Assembly (NCBI RefSeq): GCF_003362805.1
Contig: NZ_QNQT01000013.1
Coordinates: 18,303-82,302, forward strand
Direction of reading: 5' to 3'
From: Neobacillus piezotolerans
Lineage (GTDB): Bacteria; Bacillota; Bacilli; Bacillales; Cytobacillaceae
Length of the DNA: 64,000 nucleotides
Shown here: positions 54,259 to 63,949 of the stretch, one piece after another
Layout: every line of letters begins with the position of its first letter
How positions within the stretch are numbered: position 1 is the first letter of the stretch
Made by a program: the position numbers and the translations under genes
Notes under the pieces: model-generated
Seen by the model: the letters and a program-made list of their open reading frames with translations, nothing else
Told to the model about the DNA's origin: nothing
Databases searched by the model: none

Positions 54259-56446
54259 AAAGCCTGATTTTCAAACGGTGGACCTATTCGGGACAGACCG
54301 CCCTACCAGAAAAGAAGAATGGAAGGCTAAGGTTGAAAAGCTTGCTGGGGAACAAATCGACCGCCTTCTGTTTGAAACGAATGAAGCAATCGGCCTGAAG
54401 CCCGTATATACAGAAGACGATCTTAACGGACTCGAACACCTCGATGGAAAGCCGGGTCTGCCGCCTTTTACACGAGGGCCATATCCAACCATGTATGTGA
54501 ACAGGCCGTGGACCGTGCGCCAGTATGCAGGTTTTTCAACGGCTGAAGAAAGCAACGCCTTTTACAGAAGAAATCTGGCGATGGGGCAAAAAGGGCTGTC
54601 TGTAGCATTTGACCTCGCGACCCACCGCGGCTATGATTCCGACCATCCGCGAGTTGTCGGCGATGTCGGCAAGGCCGGGGTTGCGATTGATTCCGTCCTC
54701 GATATGAAAATCCTCTTCAACGGGATTCCGCTAGACCAAATGTCCGTATCGATGACGATGAACGGGGCCGTCCTGCCTGTTCTCGCATTCTACATTGTAA
54801 CGGCTGAGGAACAGGGGGTAAGCAGGGAGCAGCTTTCAGGGACAATCCAGAATGATATTTTAAAAGAATACATGGTCCGGAACACGTATATTTATCCGCC
54901 AGAGATGTCGATGAAGATTATCGCGGATATCTTTGCCTATACATCCAGGCACATGCCGAAATTCAATTCGATTTCAATTTCCGGCTATCATATGCAAGAA
55001 GCGGGAGCGCCGGCTGATATTGAACTCGCCTATACGCTCGCGGACGGGCTTGAATATGTCAGGACCGGTTTGAAGGCCGGCATTGATATTGACTCGTTCG
55101 CCCCAAGGCTCAGTTTTTTCTGGGGAATCGGCATGAATTATTTCATGGAAGTCGCGAAGATGAGGGCGGCACGCTTCATCTGGGCAAAAATGATGAAGGA
55201 ATTCAATCCGAAGAATGAAAAATCACTGGCGCTCAGGACTCATTCGCAAACGTCCGGCTGGAGCCTGACCGAGCAGGATCCCTTCAATAATGTAATGCGG
55301 ACTTTCCTTGAGGCCCATGCCGCGGCAATGGGGCATACACAGTCGCTGCACACGAACGCCCTTGATGAAGCGATCGCGCTGCCGACAGACTTTTCGGCGC
55401 GGATCGCCCGCAATACGCAGCTTTTCCTGCAGGAGGAAACCGAGATTACAAAAGTCATTGATCCGTGGGGCGGTTCCTACTATGTTGAAGCACTGACAGC
55501 TGAATTGATCAAGCGGGCAACCGCCCATATTGACGAGGTGGAAGCGCTTGGCGGCATGGCAAAAGCGATTGAGACCGGCCTGCCGAAAATGAAAATCGAA
55601 GAGGCAGCCGCAAGAAGGCAGGCCCAAATCGATTCCGGCAAGGAAACAATCGTCGGTGTCAACAAATACAGGCTTGACCAGGAAGAGCCGCTGGAAATCC
55701 TCGATATCGACAACACGGCTGTCCGGAACAAGCAGATTGAGAGATTGAATCAATTAAAAGCGGACCGGGATGTGAGGGCTGTCGAAGCAGCACTAACCGC
55801 CCTTGAGGAGGCTGCTCGTTCTGGCAAAGGCAACCTGCTTGAATTTGCTGTTGAAGCTGCGAGGGCGAGGGCCAGCCTAGGTGAGATATCGGATTCGATT
55901 GAAAAAGCGGCCGGCCGCCATCGCGCAGCCATCCGTTCCGTTAGCGGGATTTACAGCTCCGCATTTTCAAATGAAGAAGAGATCGCCAGGGTCAAGGAAA
56001 TGGCCGATGGATTCCTTGAAAATGAAGGAAGAAGGCCAAGGATTCTAATCGCGAAAATGGGCCAGGATGGCCATGACCGAGGCGCGAAGGTCATTTCGAC
56101 CGCTTTCGCCGACCTTGGTTTTGACGTGGACATCGGTCCGCTGTTCCAAACCCCTGCCGAAACCGCGATGCAGGCGGTTGAAAACGATGTCCATGTGGTC
56201 GGCTTCAGTTCCCTTGCAGCCGGACATAAAACCCTTCTGCCGCAGCTTGTCGAGGAACTTAGGAAACTTGGCAGGCCGGACATTCTCGTCGTTGTCGGCG
56301 GGGTAATTCCGGCTCAGGATTATGCGTATTTATATGACCACGGCGCCGCTGCCATCTTCGGGCCGGGCACCGTCATCCCGGTCGCCGCCCAAAAAGTGAT
56401 CAAGTCGATTTACGAATCACTCGGATACGAGGAAGTAGAGCATTGA
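54251..56446 (+). CDS. mutB: Methylmalonyl-CoA mutase large (catalytic) subunit
   Basis: Interconverts methylmalonyl-CoA and succinyl-CoA with adenosylcobalamin. The TIM-barrel substrate domain includes [36 protein letters not shown] and [16 protein letters not shown]. The C-terminal cobalamin domain has the D606-x-H608-x-x-G611 motif ([13 protein letters not shown]). The start at 54251 has GGAGG eight bases upstream within mutA. Length is 731 residues. Its stop overlaps the meaB start (TGATG). Confidence 0.97.
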   Translation: MTKKPDFQTVDLFGTDRPTRKEEWKAKVEKLAGEQIDRLLFETNEAIGLKPVYTEDDLNGLEHLDGKPGLPPFTRGPYPTMYVNRPWTVRQYAGFSTAEESNAFYRRNLAMGQKGLSVAFDLATHRGYDSDHPRVVGDVGKAGVAIDSVLDMKILFNGIPLDQMSVSMTMNGAVLPVLAFYIVTAEEQGVSREQLSGTIQNDILKEYMVRNTYIYPPEMSMKIIADIFAYTSRHMPKFNSISISGYHMQEAGAPADIELAYTLADGLEYVRTGLKAGIDIDSFAPRLSFFWGIGMNYFMEVAKMRAARFIWAKMMKEFNPKNEKSLALRTHSQTSGWSLTEQDPFNNVMRTFLEAHAAAMGHTQSLHTNALDEAIALPTDFSARIARNTQLFLQEETEITKVIDPWGGSYYVEALTAELIKRATAHIDEVEALGGMAKAIETGLPKMKIEEAAARRQAQIDSGKETIVGVNKYRLDQEEPLEILDIDNTAVRNKQIERLNQLKADRDVRAVEAALTALEEAARSGKGNLLEFAVEAARARASLGEISDSIEKAAGRHRAAIRSVSGIYSSAFSNEEEIARVKEMADGFLENEGRRPRILIAKMGQDGHDRGAKVISTAFADLGFDVDIGPLFQTPAETAMQAVENDVHVVGFSSLAAGHKTLLPQLVEELRKLGRPDILVVVGGVIPAQDYAYLYDHGAAAIFGPGTVIPVAAQKVIKSIYESLGYEEVEH

Positions 56447-57489
56447 TGGGTAAGGATTTTGGAAAAGGGGATGGCGGGAAAGTGTTCCGTAAAAAAGTCG
56501 GTTCCTCGCTATCGATAGAAAGCCTCGCCAGCGGAATCCTTGCCGGGGAAAGAAGCGCATTGGCCCGCGGCATCACGCTTGTGGAAAGCAATGCGGGCCA
56601 TCACTTCAAGGAAGCCCAGGCGCTTTTGCAAAAATTGCTCCCTCATAGCGGCAACTCGGTCCGAATCGGCATTACCGGTGTTCCCGGAGCGGGCAAAAGC
56701 ACAATTATAGAAGCATTCGGTTCCTATCTTTGCGGGCTAGGCCATAAAGTTGCCGTCCTTGCCGTCGACCCAAGTTCAACGGTGAGCGGCGGCAGCATCC
56801 TTGGCGACAAAACGAGGATGGAAAATCTGTCGCGCGAACCGAACGCCTTCATCCGGCCCTCTCCTTCAGGCGGAAAGCTAGGCGGGGTCCATCGGAAAAC
56901 GAGGGAGTCGATGCTGTTATGCGAGGCGGCTGGGTTCGATGTCATCCTCGTAGAAACGGTCGGGGTAGGTCAAAGTGAAACGGCTGTCAGGGGAATGGTC
57001 GATTTTTTCATGCTCCTTGTCCTTACCGGCGCTGGCGACGAGCTGCAAGGCATGAAAAAAGGCATTTTGGAGCTTGCTGATGCCATCGTGGTGAACAAGG
57101 CTGACGGGACGAACGAGCATCTCGCGGAACAGACGCGAATGGAATACAAGCGAATCCTCCATTTCCTGCAAGCGGCGACTCCTGGCTGGAACACCCGGGC
57201 GCTTGCATGCTCGGCTTTGACCCATAAAGGAATACCGGAAATTTGGTCGGTAATCGGCGAATTCAAGGAGGCGGCAGAACTGTCCGGTGTGTTTGCGGAA
57301 AGGCGTAGGTCGCAAATGCTTGACTGGTTCCACACGGTCATCTCCGACCAGCTCCACTACAGTTTTTATCAAAACGAAAGTGTTAGGCAACTGTTGCCCG
57401 CGCTGGAGAGCGATATCCTGGGTGGGAGAAAGACCGCAGCAAGCGCCGCAGAACAGCTTTTTGAGGTGTTTTATAGGCGGGGAGAGTAG
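56446..57489 (+). CDS. meaB: Methylmalonyl-CoA mutase GTPase chaperone MeaB
   Basis: G3E-family GTPase that guards cofactor loading of the mutase. Walker A is GVPGAGKST at residues 78-86; then VDPSSTVSGGSILGDKTRM, VETVGVGQSE and the base-specificity motif VNKADG. Length is 347 residues. The ATG overlaps the mutB stop by one base. It is the last gene of the operon; the epimerase and propionyl-CoA carboxylase genes are not in the window. Confidence 0.96.
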   Translation: MGKDFGKGDGGKVFRKKVGSSLSIESLASGILAGERSALARGITLVESNAGHHFKEAQALLQKLLPHSGNSVRIGITGVPGAGKSTIIEAFGSYLCGLGHKVAVLAVDPSSTVSGGSILGDKTRMENLSREPNAFIRPSPSGGKLGGVHRKTRESMLLCEAAGFDVILVETVGVGQSETAVRGMVDFFMLLVLTGAGDELQGMKKGILELADAIVVNKADGTNEHLAEQTRMEYKRILHFLQAATPGWNTRALACSALTHKGIPEIWSVIGEFKEAAELSGVFAERRRSQMLDWFHTVISDQLHYSFYQNESVRQLLPALESDILGGRKTAASAAEQLFEVFYRRGE

Positions 57490-57570
57490 AACCCAAAAGC
57501 AATTTGGTCAACAAGTGTACAATTTGAAGAATAACATAAGCAAGTTTTCAATTAGATTAAACTGCATTGG

Positions 57571-57601
57571 GAAGCGGGGCGTGGTACCCGCTTCTTTTTG
57601 T
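57571..57601 (+). terminator. Terminator after meaB
   Basis: GAAGCGGG and CCCGCTTC form a stem with a GCGTGGTA-type loop, followed by TTTTTG. Confidence 0.85.
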
Positions 57602-57728
57602 TAGGTTTTAAGGGAATTTTCAAGTGTGTATGGATTTTTAGCCGGCAGAAAATGTTAACAAAACGTTCACCGCAATTCGTCATTATTTTTAATAAAATGG
57701 GCTTTAAGAACAGGAAAGGAAGTGGCTT

Positions 57729-58637
57729 ATGTTTCTAAAAAAGAGAACGGAACCCGAGGAATTATTGATTTTGAAGCATTTGGATAATCGAATGGAACTG
57801 GCACTGAGTGACAGGAAGCGATTATCCAATTTGCAACGGGGATTCGAAGGGGAAGTGCAGTTTGACCTCCTTGCGAAAAATATCGTCGAAGAGCGGTATA
57901 TCCTTAATGACTTGCGGCTGGAAGTCAACAATTCCGAACTGCAAATTGATTCGTTTATCATTTCAAAAGGTATTACGTACCTGTTGGATGTGAAAAATTT
58001 TTATGGCGATTTTTACATTGACGGCGACAAATTTATCTCCATTAAAACCGGGGAGGAATACAAAAACCCTCTTGACCAGCTAAAAAGAAGCGCGCTGCTC
58101 CTCCGCCAAATTTTCAATTACTACAACCTCAATTACCTCATCGAACCATACGTCATCTTCATCAATCCTGAATTCACCTTGTACCAAGCCCCAATGGATC
58201 AACCAATCATCCACCCAACACAGGCTAACAGATTTATCAGGGAGCTAAATGAAACGCCATCCAGGCTCAATGATAGCGATTAGAAACTCGCGCAAACTTT
58301 GCTTTCCATGCATCAAACCAAAAACCGGTTCCAGAAGCTGCCCGACTATCGGTATGAGCAGCTAAGGAAGGGGATGTTTTGCGGGGAGTGCGGATGTTTA
58401 TTTTCGATTATTGACCATCTTGACCTCGTATGCAGGAATTGCGGCAAACACGAAAAGTCCGAGTCCGCTATATTGCGGCATACTGAGGAGTTTAAGCTGC
58501 TGTTTCCGGAGCGTAAGATTACGACGAGCGGTATACATGAATGGTGTAATATTGATTTGGCTAAGCGGACCATCAGTAGAACATTAAAAAAGAATTATAG
58601 GTTAGTAGGAAGTACAAGTAATACCTATTTTATTTAA
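57729..58637 (+). pseudogene. NERD-domain protein gene split by one in-frame TAG
   Basis: Two frames, 57729-58283 and 58299-58637, are in the same phase and separated only by a TAG at 58281-58283. Read through, they give one protein of about 302 residues. The first part is a nuclease-related (NERD) domain with FEGEVQFDLLAKNI, LQIDSFIISKGITYLLDVKN and the conserved Gln-Lys-Arg stretch. The second part has a Cys4 zinc ribbon (CGECG...CRNCG) and a small helical C-terminus (WCNIDLAKRTISRTLKKNY). This layout is common in Bacillus NERD proteins. The function of the family is not settled. It may be a recent nonsense mutation or a sequencing error. Confidence 0.8.
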
Positions 58638-58710
58638 TCGCTGCTTAAAAGTGGGACGTTATTTTATTTCGATACAAATTAGTAAATAGTTTTTACAAAA
58701 AACTAATACC

Positions 58711-59095
58711 AGATGTCTGGACAGCAAAGTACATTCTCGAGGGGTGCGGCTCCAAAGATACCCGATGTTTGGACAGCAAAGTACATTCTGGAGGGGTGCG
58801 TGTCCAAAGATACCCGATGGTTGGACAGCAAAGTACATTCTCGAGGGCTCCGTGTCCAAAGAAGCGCGATGTTTGGACAGCAAAGTGCAATCGCGAGGGA
58901 TCCGTGTCCAAAGATGCCCGATGTTTGGACCGCAAAGTGCAATCTCGAGGGCTCCGTGTCCGAAGATGCCCAATGTTTGGACTGCAAAGTGCAATCTCGA
59001 GGGCTCCGTGTCCAAAGATACCCGATGTTTGGACAGCAAAGTGCAATCTCGAGGGCTCCGTGTCCAAAGAAGCCCGATAGTTTGGACGCCAAATT
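58711..59095. repeat. Array of seven 52-bp tandem repeats plus a partial eighth
   Basis: Units start at TGGACAGC-type sequences at 58718, 58770, 58822, 58874, 58926, 58978 and 59030; the last ends in a degenerate copy near 59083. The period is exactly 52 bases. Each unit ends with TGTCCAAA and the next begins with TTTGGACA, or a close variant, so every unit is bounded by an inverted repeat and can fold into a hairpin. Central bases vary (CTCGAGGGCTCCG, ATCGCGAGGG, and others). 52 is not a multiple of three, so the frames open on both strands are artefacts of the repeat. Confidence 0.92.
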
Positions 59096-59130
59096 GAAAT
59101 TTTAATGGGAAAATTGAGGCAGTTGCGATT

Positions 59131-59175
59131 GTCCACGCCAAAAAAAAGCGGATAGCACATATGCGCTATCCAAAA
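59131..59175. terminator. Hairpin GGATAGC/GCTATCC after the repeat array
   Basis: GGATAGC and GCTATCC flank a short loop near 59150-59171, preceded by an A run and followed by AAAAATT. It would act as a terminator most plausibly for minus-strand transcripts. Confidence 0.4.
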
Positions 59176-59334
59176 ATTAGGGAGTTTAGGGGTATGGATC
59201 TAGCTGTAGTTCTACCTTTCCCCGTACTGGAAAGAAATAAACCTGTCTGCCATAAATTTCTCTTTAATTGAAAACATGTTCCACACGCTGTATGATAGAA
59301 ATATACATTTTTAAGTAAACAGGGAGTGATTCCA

Positions 59335-59772
59335 TTGAATATGAATTTTAATTTATTTATGAATGACGTGGTTAACCAGGCACGGCAGGAAATTTCCGCT
59401 GCCGGGTATTCGGAGTTGAAAACTCCGGAAGAGGTGGAGGAAGCGCTTAGCCGCAAAGGAACAACTCTTGTGATGATTAATTCCGTTTGCGGATGTGCGG
59501 GGGGAATTGCCAGGCCGGCTGCGGCGCATGCGATTCATTATGATAAGCGCCCAGACCACCTCGTGACCGTTTTTGCCGGTCAGGATAAGGAAGCCACCGA
59601 AAAGGCGAGAGGCTATTTTACTGGCTATCCGCCATCCTCGCCATCGTTCGCGCTGTTAAAGGACGGGAAAATATGCACGATGATTGAACGCCATGATATT
59701 GAAGGATTTGACCCAATGAATGTCGTCCATAAGCTTCAGCAAAGCTTTGACGAGTACTGCGAAGAGCTTTAA
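59335..59772 (+). CDS. brxB: Bacilliredoxin BrxB (YqiW)
   Basis: Thioredoxin-like protein that removes bacillithiol from mixed disulfides on proteins. The active site is C52-G-C54 in [13 protein letters not shown]. The N-terminus ([20 protein letters not shown]) matches the B. subtilis protein. The start is TTG at 59335, eight bases after AGGGAG. Length is 145 residues. It lies upstream of the arginine transporter, as in B. subtilis. Confidence 0.96.
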   Translation: MNMNFNLFMNDVVNQARQEISAAGYSELKTPEEVEEALSRKGTTLVMINSVCGCAGGIARPAAAHAIHYDKRPDHLVTVFAGQDKEATEKARGYFTGYPPSSPSFALLKDGKICTMIERHDIEGFDPMNVVHKLQQSFDEYCEEL

Positions 59773-59813
59773 CGCTTCCAGGATAGACCAATTTCGAATT
59801 TAATAATTAAAAA

Positions 59814-59850
59814 TGGCCTGTTGTGCTCTGGCACGGCAGGCCTTTTTTTA
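59814..59850 (+). terminator. Terminator after brxB
   Basis: GGCCTG and CAGGCC bracket an inner TGC..GCA stem, followed by TTTTTTT. Confidence 0.85.
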
Positions 59851-59940
59851 TATTCCCGACAGTTTCCCGGAAGTGGAATTTTATAAAAGGCCGTCCTGAC
59901 GGCTTTCTTTAAATTGGTAATGTTATTTTTAAAAAATATA

Positions 59941-59968
59941 TTGCATAATTATTTAATCGTGTTAAAAT
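59941..59968 (+). promoter_or_regulatory. Promoter of artPQR
   Basis: TTGCAT (59941-59946) and TAAAAT (59963-59968) are 16 bases apart, with an AT-rich stretch upstream. Confidence 0.55.
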
Positions 59969-59975
59969 TCATTAA

Positions 59976-59991
59976 TGTGAATAATTATTAC
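59976..59991 (+). promoter_or_regulatory. ARG box (candidate AhrC operator) for artPQR
   Basis: TGTGAATAATTATTAC matches the ARG-box consensus (TNTGAATWWWWATTCA) at 14 of 16 positions. It lies just after the -10, where binding would block initiation. Confidence 0.6.
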
Positions 59992-60086
59992 CTCGATGTT
60001 TTTCTGTAAGCGGAGATTTTTCCTGCTCAAAAAGGGTAGTAATAATGAAGAGAAAAAATTTTCAGTAAACTAGGGAGGACAATTCG

Positions 60087-60878
60087 ATGAAAAAAAACAT
60101 TATTTTATTTTTAAGCGCAATCCTGCTCGCAGGCATTCTTTCTGCCTGCGGAACGAAGAAGGATGATGCGAAAACCGGGGGCGGAGGAGAAGATAAGAAA
60201 ACACTCATCATGGCTACGTCAGCTGATTACCCGCCGTTTGAATACATCGATACTGACAAAAGCGATGAAATTATTGGTTTTGACGTGGACTTGGCCAAAG
60301 CTCTAGCCGGGAAATTGGGATACGAGCTACAAGTTAAGGACATGGACTTCAACGGGCTTGTCCAGGGGCTTAAATCCGGCCAGGCAGACCTTGTGCTAGC
60401 GGGTATGACCCCAACTGAAGACCGTAAGAAAAATGTGGATTTCACCGATATCTATTATACTGCTTCCCATATGATTGTGACGAAAAAGGACAGCGGCATT
60501 AAATCCATTGAAGACCTCGAAGGGAAGACTGTCGGCGTCCAGCTAGGGTCGATCCAGGAAGGAAAAGCAAAGGAAATCCAAAAAGAAGTGAAAATCAAAA
60601 TTGAAGACAGAAACAGGATTCCTGACCTAATCCAGGAAATTAAATCCGGCCGATTTGACGCCGCCATCATTGAAGACACAGTCGCCAAGGGCTTCTTTAA
60701 ACACGAAAAAGACCTTGAAGGCTTCACCCTTTCCGATGACCCGGAAGAAGCGGGCTCCGCAATCGCATTTCCTAAGAACAGCGAACTGACTGAGAAATTC
60801 AACCAAGAGCTGCAAAAGATGAAAGAGAATGGCGAGCTTGAAAAACTGGTTGTTAAATGGTTTGGCGGGGAAGAATAA
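60087..60878 (+). CDS. artP: Arginine ABC transporter substrate-binding lipoprotein
   Basis: Extracytoplasmic solute receptor of the polar amino acid family. The signal peptide ends in the lipobox LSAC, giving lipidated Cys21. The binding domain shows ADYPPFEYID, IIGFDVDLAKALA, DLVLAGMTPTEDRKKNVDFTDIYY and GVQLGSIQEG. Length is 263 residues. TAGGGAGGAC precedes the ATG. The arginine assignment comes from gene order (yqiXYZ in B. subtilis) and the ARG box. Confidence 0.93.
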   Translation: MKKNIILFLSAILLAGILSACGTKKDDAKTGGGGEDKKTLIMATSADYPPFEYIDTDKSDEIIGFDVDLAKALAGKLGYELQVKDMDFNGLVQGLKSGQADLVLAGMTPTEDRKKNVDFTDIYYTASHMIVTKKDSGIKSIEDLEGKTVGVQLGSIQEGKAKEIQKEVKIKIEDRNRIPDLIQEIKSGRFDAAIIEDTVAKGFFKHEKDLEGFTLSDDPEEAGSAIAFPKNSELTEKFNQELQKMKENGELEKLVVKWFGGEE

Positions 60879-60891
60879 AGGGAAAGCATGT

Positions 60892-60928
60892 GAACGTTCA
60901 GGAGGCATGTCCTCTCTGAACGTTTTTA
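60892..60928 (+). terminator. Attenuating hairpin between artP and artQ
   Basis: AACGTTCA..GGAGG and CCTCTCTGAACGTT form a strong stem followed by TTTTT. It probably allows partial readthrough, giving more binding protein than membrane subunits. Confidence 0.75.
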
Positions 60929-60955
60929 CAGTTGATATGGAGAGGAATGTTTAGC

Positions 60956-61615
60956 ATGGAATTGGATTTCGGGCAGATTGTCCCTTCTATTCCGTATATT
61001 TTGGAAGGGATCCTGGTAACGCTCCGGATTGTTTTAATCGCGGGTGTACTCGGATTCGCATTCGGGATTGTTTTATCACTTTTTAAAATCAGTTCATTTA
61101 AGCCGCTTGGCTGGCTGGCGGACGCCTATACTAGCATTTTTAGGGGAACGCCGCTCGTCCTTCAGCTCATGCTCATCTATTTTGGCTCCCCTCAAATCCT
61201 AGGATTTCAAATCGAGCCTTATACAGCCGCTATCATTTCATTCGCTCTTAACTCGGCTGCTTATATTTCCGAAATCATTCGTGCCGGGATTCTTGCTGTC
61301 GACAAAGGGCAGAGGGAAGCAGCCTTGGCGCTTGGCGTCCCTTACAGGCAAATGATGTGGGACATCATCCTTCCGCAGGCATTAAAAAATATTCTTCCAG
61401 CCCTTATGAATGAATTTATTACATTAACGAAGGAATCCGCGATTGTCACAACAATCGGGGTCATGGATATTATGCGCCGTTCGTATCAGGTAGGGGCCCA
61501 ATATTATTCATACTTTGAACCTCTCATTGTTGCCGGCTTGATTTATTATCTCATGGTCATCATTCTGACATTCCTTGGCAAGCTGGTAGAAAGGAGGATG
61601 AGGCGCGGTGATTAA
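60956..61615 (+). CDS. artQ: Arginine ABC transporter permease
   Basis: 219-residue inner membrane subunit with five helices and the ATPase-contact loop [38 protein letters not shown] is typical of polar amino acid permeases. I use the ATG at 60956 (MELDFGQIV), with GGAGAGGA upstream; an ATG at 60947 is too close to it. It overlaps artR by eight bases. Confidence 0.93.
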   Translation: MELDFGQIVPSIPYILEGILVTLRIVLIAGVLGFAFGIVLSLFKISSFKPLGWLADAYTSIFRGTPLVLQLMLIYFGSPQILGFQIEPYTAAIISFALNSAAYISEIIRAGILAVDKGQREAALALGVPYRQMMWDIILPQALKNILPALMNEFITLTKESAIVTTIGVMDIMRRSYQVGAQYYSYFEPLIVAGLIYYLMVIILTFLGKLVERRMRRGD

Positions 61616-62330
61616 AGTTGAGGATTTGCGCAAAAATTTCGGGAAGCTTGAAGTCCTGAAAGGGATTACGACTTCCATTAAAGAACGCGAAGTAGTCGCG
61701 ATTATCGGCCCGTCCGGTTCAGGGAAGTCGACGTTCCTTCGCTGCATGAATATGCTCGAGGTGCCTACAAGCGGGCGCATCTGGATCGGTTCAAGCGAGA
61801 TTACGGACAAGAAGACAAATATCAATAAAGTCCGAGAAAATGTCGGCATGGTGTTCCAACATTTTCATTTATTCCCGCATAAGACGGTCCTGCAAAATTT
61901 GACGTACGGGCCGATGAAGGTAAAAGGATTATCAAAAGCCGAGGCGGAAAAAATCGGCTATGAACTGCTTGAGCGGGTTGGCCTGTTTGAAAAAGCGGGA
62001 GAATATCCCGGCCGCCTTTCCGGAGGGCAAAAACAGCGGGTCGCGATTGCGAGGGCGCTCGCGATGAAGCCGGAAGTCATGCTGTTCGACGAACCGACAT
62101 CGGCTCTCGACCCTGAAATGGTAAAGGAAGTTCTTGAGGTCATGAAGTCTTTGGCGCACACTGGGATGACCATGGCAATCGTCACGCATGAAATGGGCTT
62201 TGCACGTGAAGTTGCTGACAGGGTTCTGTTCCTTGATGGCGGCGTCCTTGTCGAAGACGCGGCACCAGAGCAATTTTTCTCAAACCCGAAAAGCAAAAGG
62301 GCGCAGGAGTTCTTGCAAAAAATGCTTTAA
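61608..62330 (+). CDS. artR: Arginine ABC transporter ATP-binding protein
   Basis: ATPase of the transporter (artR/artM in other naming). Walker A is [10 protein letters not shown]-loop in [13 protein letters not shown], signature LSGGQKQR, Walker [15 protein letters not shown] and the H-loop VTHEMGFA. Length is 240 residues. The start is GTG or ATT-adjacent GTGATTAAA, overlapping the artQ end. A terminator-like hairpin follows. Confidence 0.95.
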   Translation: MIKVEDLRKNFGKLEVLKGITTSIKEREVVAIIGPSGSGKSTFLRCMNMLEVPTSGRIWIGSSEITDKKTNINKVRENVGMVFQHFHLFPHKTVLQNLTYGPMKVKGLSKAEAEKIGYELLERVGLFEKAGEYPGRLSGGQKQRVAIARALAMKPEVMLFDEPTSALDPEMVKEVLEVMKSLAHTGMTMAIVTHEMGFAREVADRVLFLDGGVLVEDAAPEQFFSNPKSKRAQEFLQKML

Positions 62331-62345
62331 TAAGGATATGCTAGG

Positions 62346-62375
62346 AAAAGATGGTCGTGATGATCATCTTTTTCA
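62346..62375 (+). terminator. Terminator after the art operon
   Basis: AAAGATGGTC and GATCATCTTT form an imperfect stem, followed by TTCATTT. Confidence 0.6.
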
Positions 62376-62404
62376 TTTGCTTTTCTGCAGGGAGGGGATT
62401 GACC

Positions 62405-63400
62405 ATGAAATTCAGGATTGGCTACCGGACGCTTAAAACCGCGGTTGGCACGGCTGCGGCGATTATCATTGCCCAGCAGCTTGGAGTCGATAACTTTGCT
62501 TCTGCCGGAATCCTGACAATCCTCTGCATCAAGCCGACGCAAAGGAAATCGCTCAGGGCCGCGTGGGACAGGTTTCTCGCATGCATTATGGCAATGCCGT
62601 TTTCCGCGTTCTTTTTTGAAGTGATTGCCTATCATCCGCTAGTCATTGGGATTTTGCTATTTTTCTTTATTCCTACGATTGTGATGCTGAAGGCCAAGGA
62701 TGGAGTTGTGACGAGTTCAGTTATCATCCTACATATTTATTCAGCTGGCCACATTACAAAAGGTATCATTTTTAATGAAATCATTGTCATTATGGTCGGG
62801 ATAGGGGTGGCGCTCCTGATGAATCTGTATATGCCAAGCCTGGATAAAAAGCTTTATGAATATAGCAGCAGGATAGAAGGCAATTTTAGGATAATTTTTA
62901 TGGAGATCGCAAAATACCTGCGGACGAATGAGAGCACCTGGGATGGAAAGGAAATCCCCGAAACCGCGAAGCTATTGAATGAAGCGAAATCTCTCGCCTT
63001 CCGTGATGTCGAGAATCATTTGGTCAGGGAAGAAAACTTGTATTATCACTATTTTACGATGAGGGAAAAACAGTTTGAAATCATCGAGCGCATTTTGCCA
63101 ATTTCGGCTTCGCTAACCTTTACGGTTGAACAAAGCAGGATGATGGCCGATTTTATCGATGAGTTATGCGAGAACATCCATTCCGGCAATACGGCGTACA
63201 TTTATCTTGAGAAATTGAGGAAATTGAATAAAGAGTTCGAAGGAATGGAACTGCCAAAAACGAGGGAAGAATTTGTGGCCAGGGCTGCTCTCGTCCAACT
63301 GGGCAATGAGTTTGAGGATTACCTGCTTATTAAAAGTTCCTTTAAGGGAATCAGGGGGCCAGAAAAGAAGAATCGAAGCGGGGCTGTTGGCGCAAACTAG
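62405..63400 (+). CDS. yqjA: DUF939-type membrane protein YqjA (aromatic acid exporter family)
   Basis: 331-residue protein with four to five N-terminal transmembrane helices (residues 14-140) and a long helical cytoplasmic C-terminal half (about 150-330). The N-terminal motif KFRIGYRTLKTAVGTAAAIIIAQ and SAGILTILCIKPTQRKSLRAAWDR are typical of the DUF939/aromatic acid exporter group. GGGAGGGG precedes the ATG at 62405. In B. subtilis yqjA lies at the same place after the art genes. Transported substrate unknown. Confidence 0.88.
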   Translation: MKFRIGYRTLKTAVGTAAAIIIAQQLGVDNFASAGILTILCIKPTQRKSLRAAWDRFLACIMAMPFSAFFFEVIAYHPLVIGILLFFFIPTIVMLKAKDGVVTSSVIILHIYSAGHITKGIIFNEIIVIMVGIGVALLMNLYMPSLDKKLYEYSSRIEGNFRIIFMEIAKYLRTNESTWDGKEIPETAKLLNEAKSLAFRDVENHLVREENLYYHYFTMREKQFEIIERILPISASLTFTVEQSRMMADFIDELCENIHSGNTAYIYLEKLRKLNKEFEGMELPKTREEFVARAALVQLGNEFEDYLLIKSSFKGIRGPEKKNRSGAVGAN

Positions 63401-63424
63401 GGAAAAAGGGCAAGGGTGGTTTAA

Positions 63425-63937
63425 ATGGCAAATTTTCTTGCGATGCTGTTATCTGTCCTGTTTGTTTCCCCAATTTGGCCGCTTGGGCCAAACCCGCTAC
63501 CAGGAGATACGTTTATCATCGTCAATAAAAAGACAAATGAGATGGCTTTTATCGATGACAACAGGGTCCAGACGGTCCTTTCGGTCGGTACGGGCAAAAG
63601 TGCCGGCCTTACTCCGGAAGGGCTGTTCACCATAACGGTAAAGGCAGAAAACCCTTATTACCGGAAGAAGGATATTCCAGGGTCAAGCCCGGCAAATCCT
63701 TTGGGAACGAGATGGATTGGATTTGACGCCAAAGGGACGGATGGAAGGATTTACGGGCTCCATGGAACCAATGATCCTGCTTCAATCGGCAAGTATGTTT
63801 CCCAAGGGTGCATCAGGCTGCAAAATGAAGGGATCGAGTCGCTCTACCCCTTCATTCCGCTCGGCACGAAAATTTTGATTACATCGACTAATCGCCCCTT
63901 TACGGAATTGGCGGTTGAATATGGGGCCATAAGGTAG
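63425..63937 (+). CDS. L,D-transpeptidase (YkuD family)
   Basis: 170-residue exported enzyme with a short N-terminal hydrophobic segment (residues 3-20) and a YkuD domain. The catalytic motif is HGTNDPASIGKYVSQGCIRL with the active Cys near residue 126. GTGKSAGLTPEGLFTI and GTRWIGF are standard blocks. It would form 3-3 cross-links or attach proteins to peptidoglycan. It starts 24 bases after yqjA, and a weak GGGTGG binding site precedes the ATG. Confidence 0.93.
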   Translation: MANFLAMLLSVLFVSPIWPLGPNPLPGDTFIIVNKKTNEMAFIDDNRVQTVLSVGTGKSAGLTPEGLFTITVKAENPYYRKKDIPGSSPANPLGTRWIGFDAKGTDGRIYGLHGTNDPASIGKYVSQGCIRLQNEGIESLYPFIPLGTKILITSTNRPFTELAVEYGAIR

Positions 63938-63949
63938 GAAAAAGGGACC

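Larger units (their letters stand above)
59773..60086. other. Intergenic region brxB-artP
   Basis: 314 bases without a gene. It holds the brxB terminator, the artP promoter and an ARG-box-like operator. The half next to artP is very AT rich. Confidence 0.6.

Noticed and set aside
58711..59095. CRISPR array
   Set aside because: There are no unique spacers: whole 52-bp units repeat end to end, and no cas genes are near.
58659..59141. Six long overlapping frames on both strands in the 58.7-59.1 kb region
   Set aside because: They are produced by the 52-bp tandem repeat, whose length is not a multiple of three. The same peptide stretches recur in every frame, and no start with a binding site or known motif is present.
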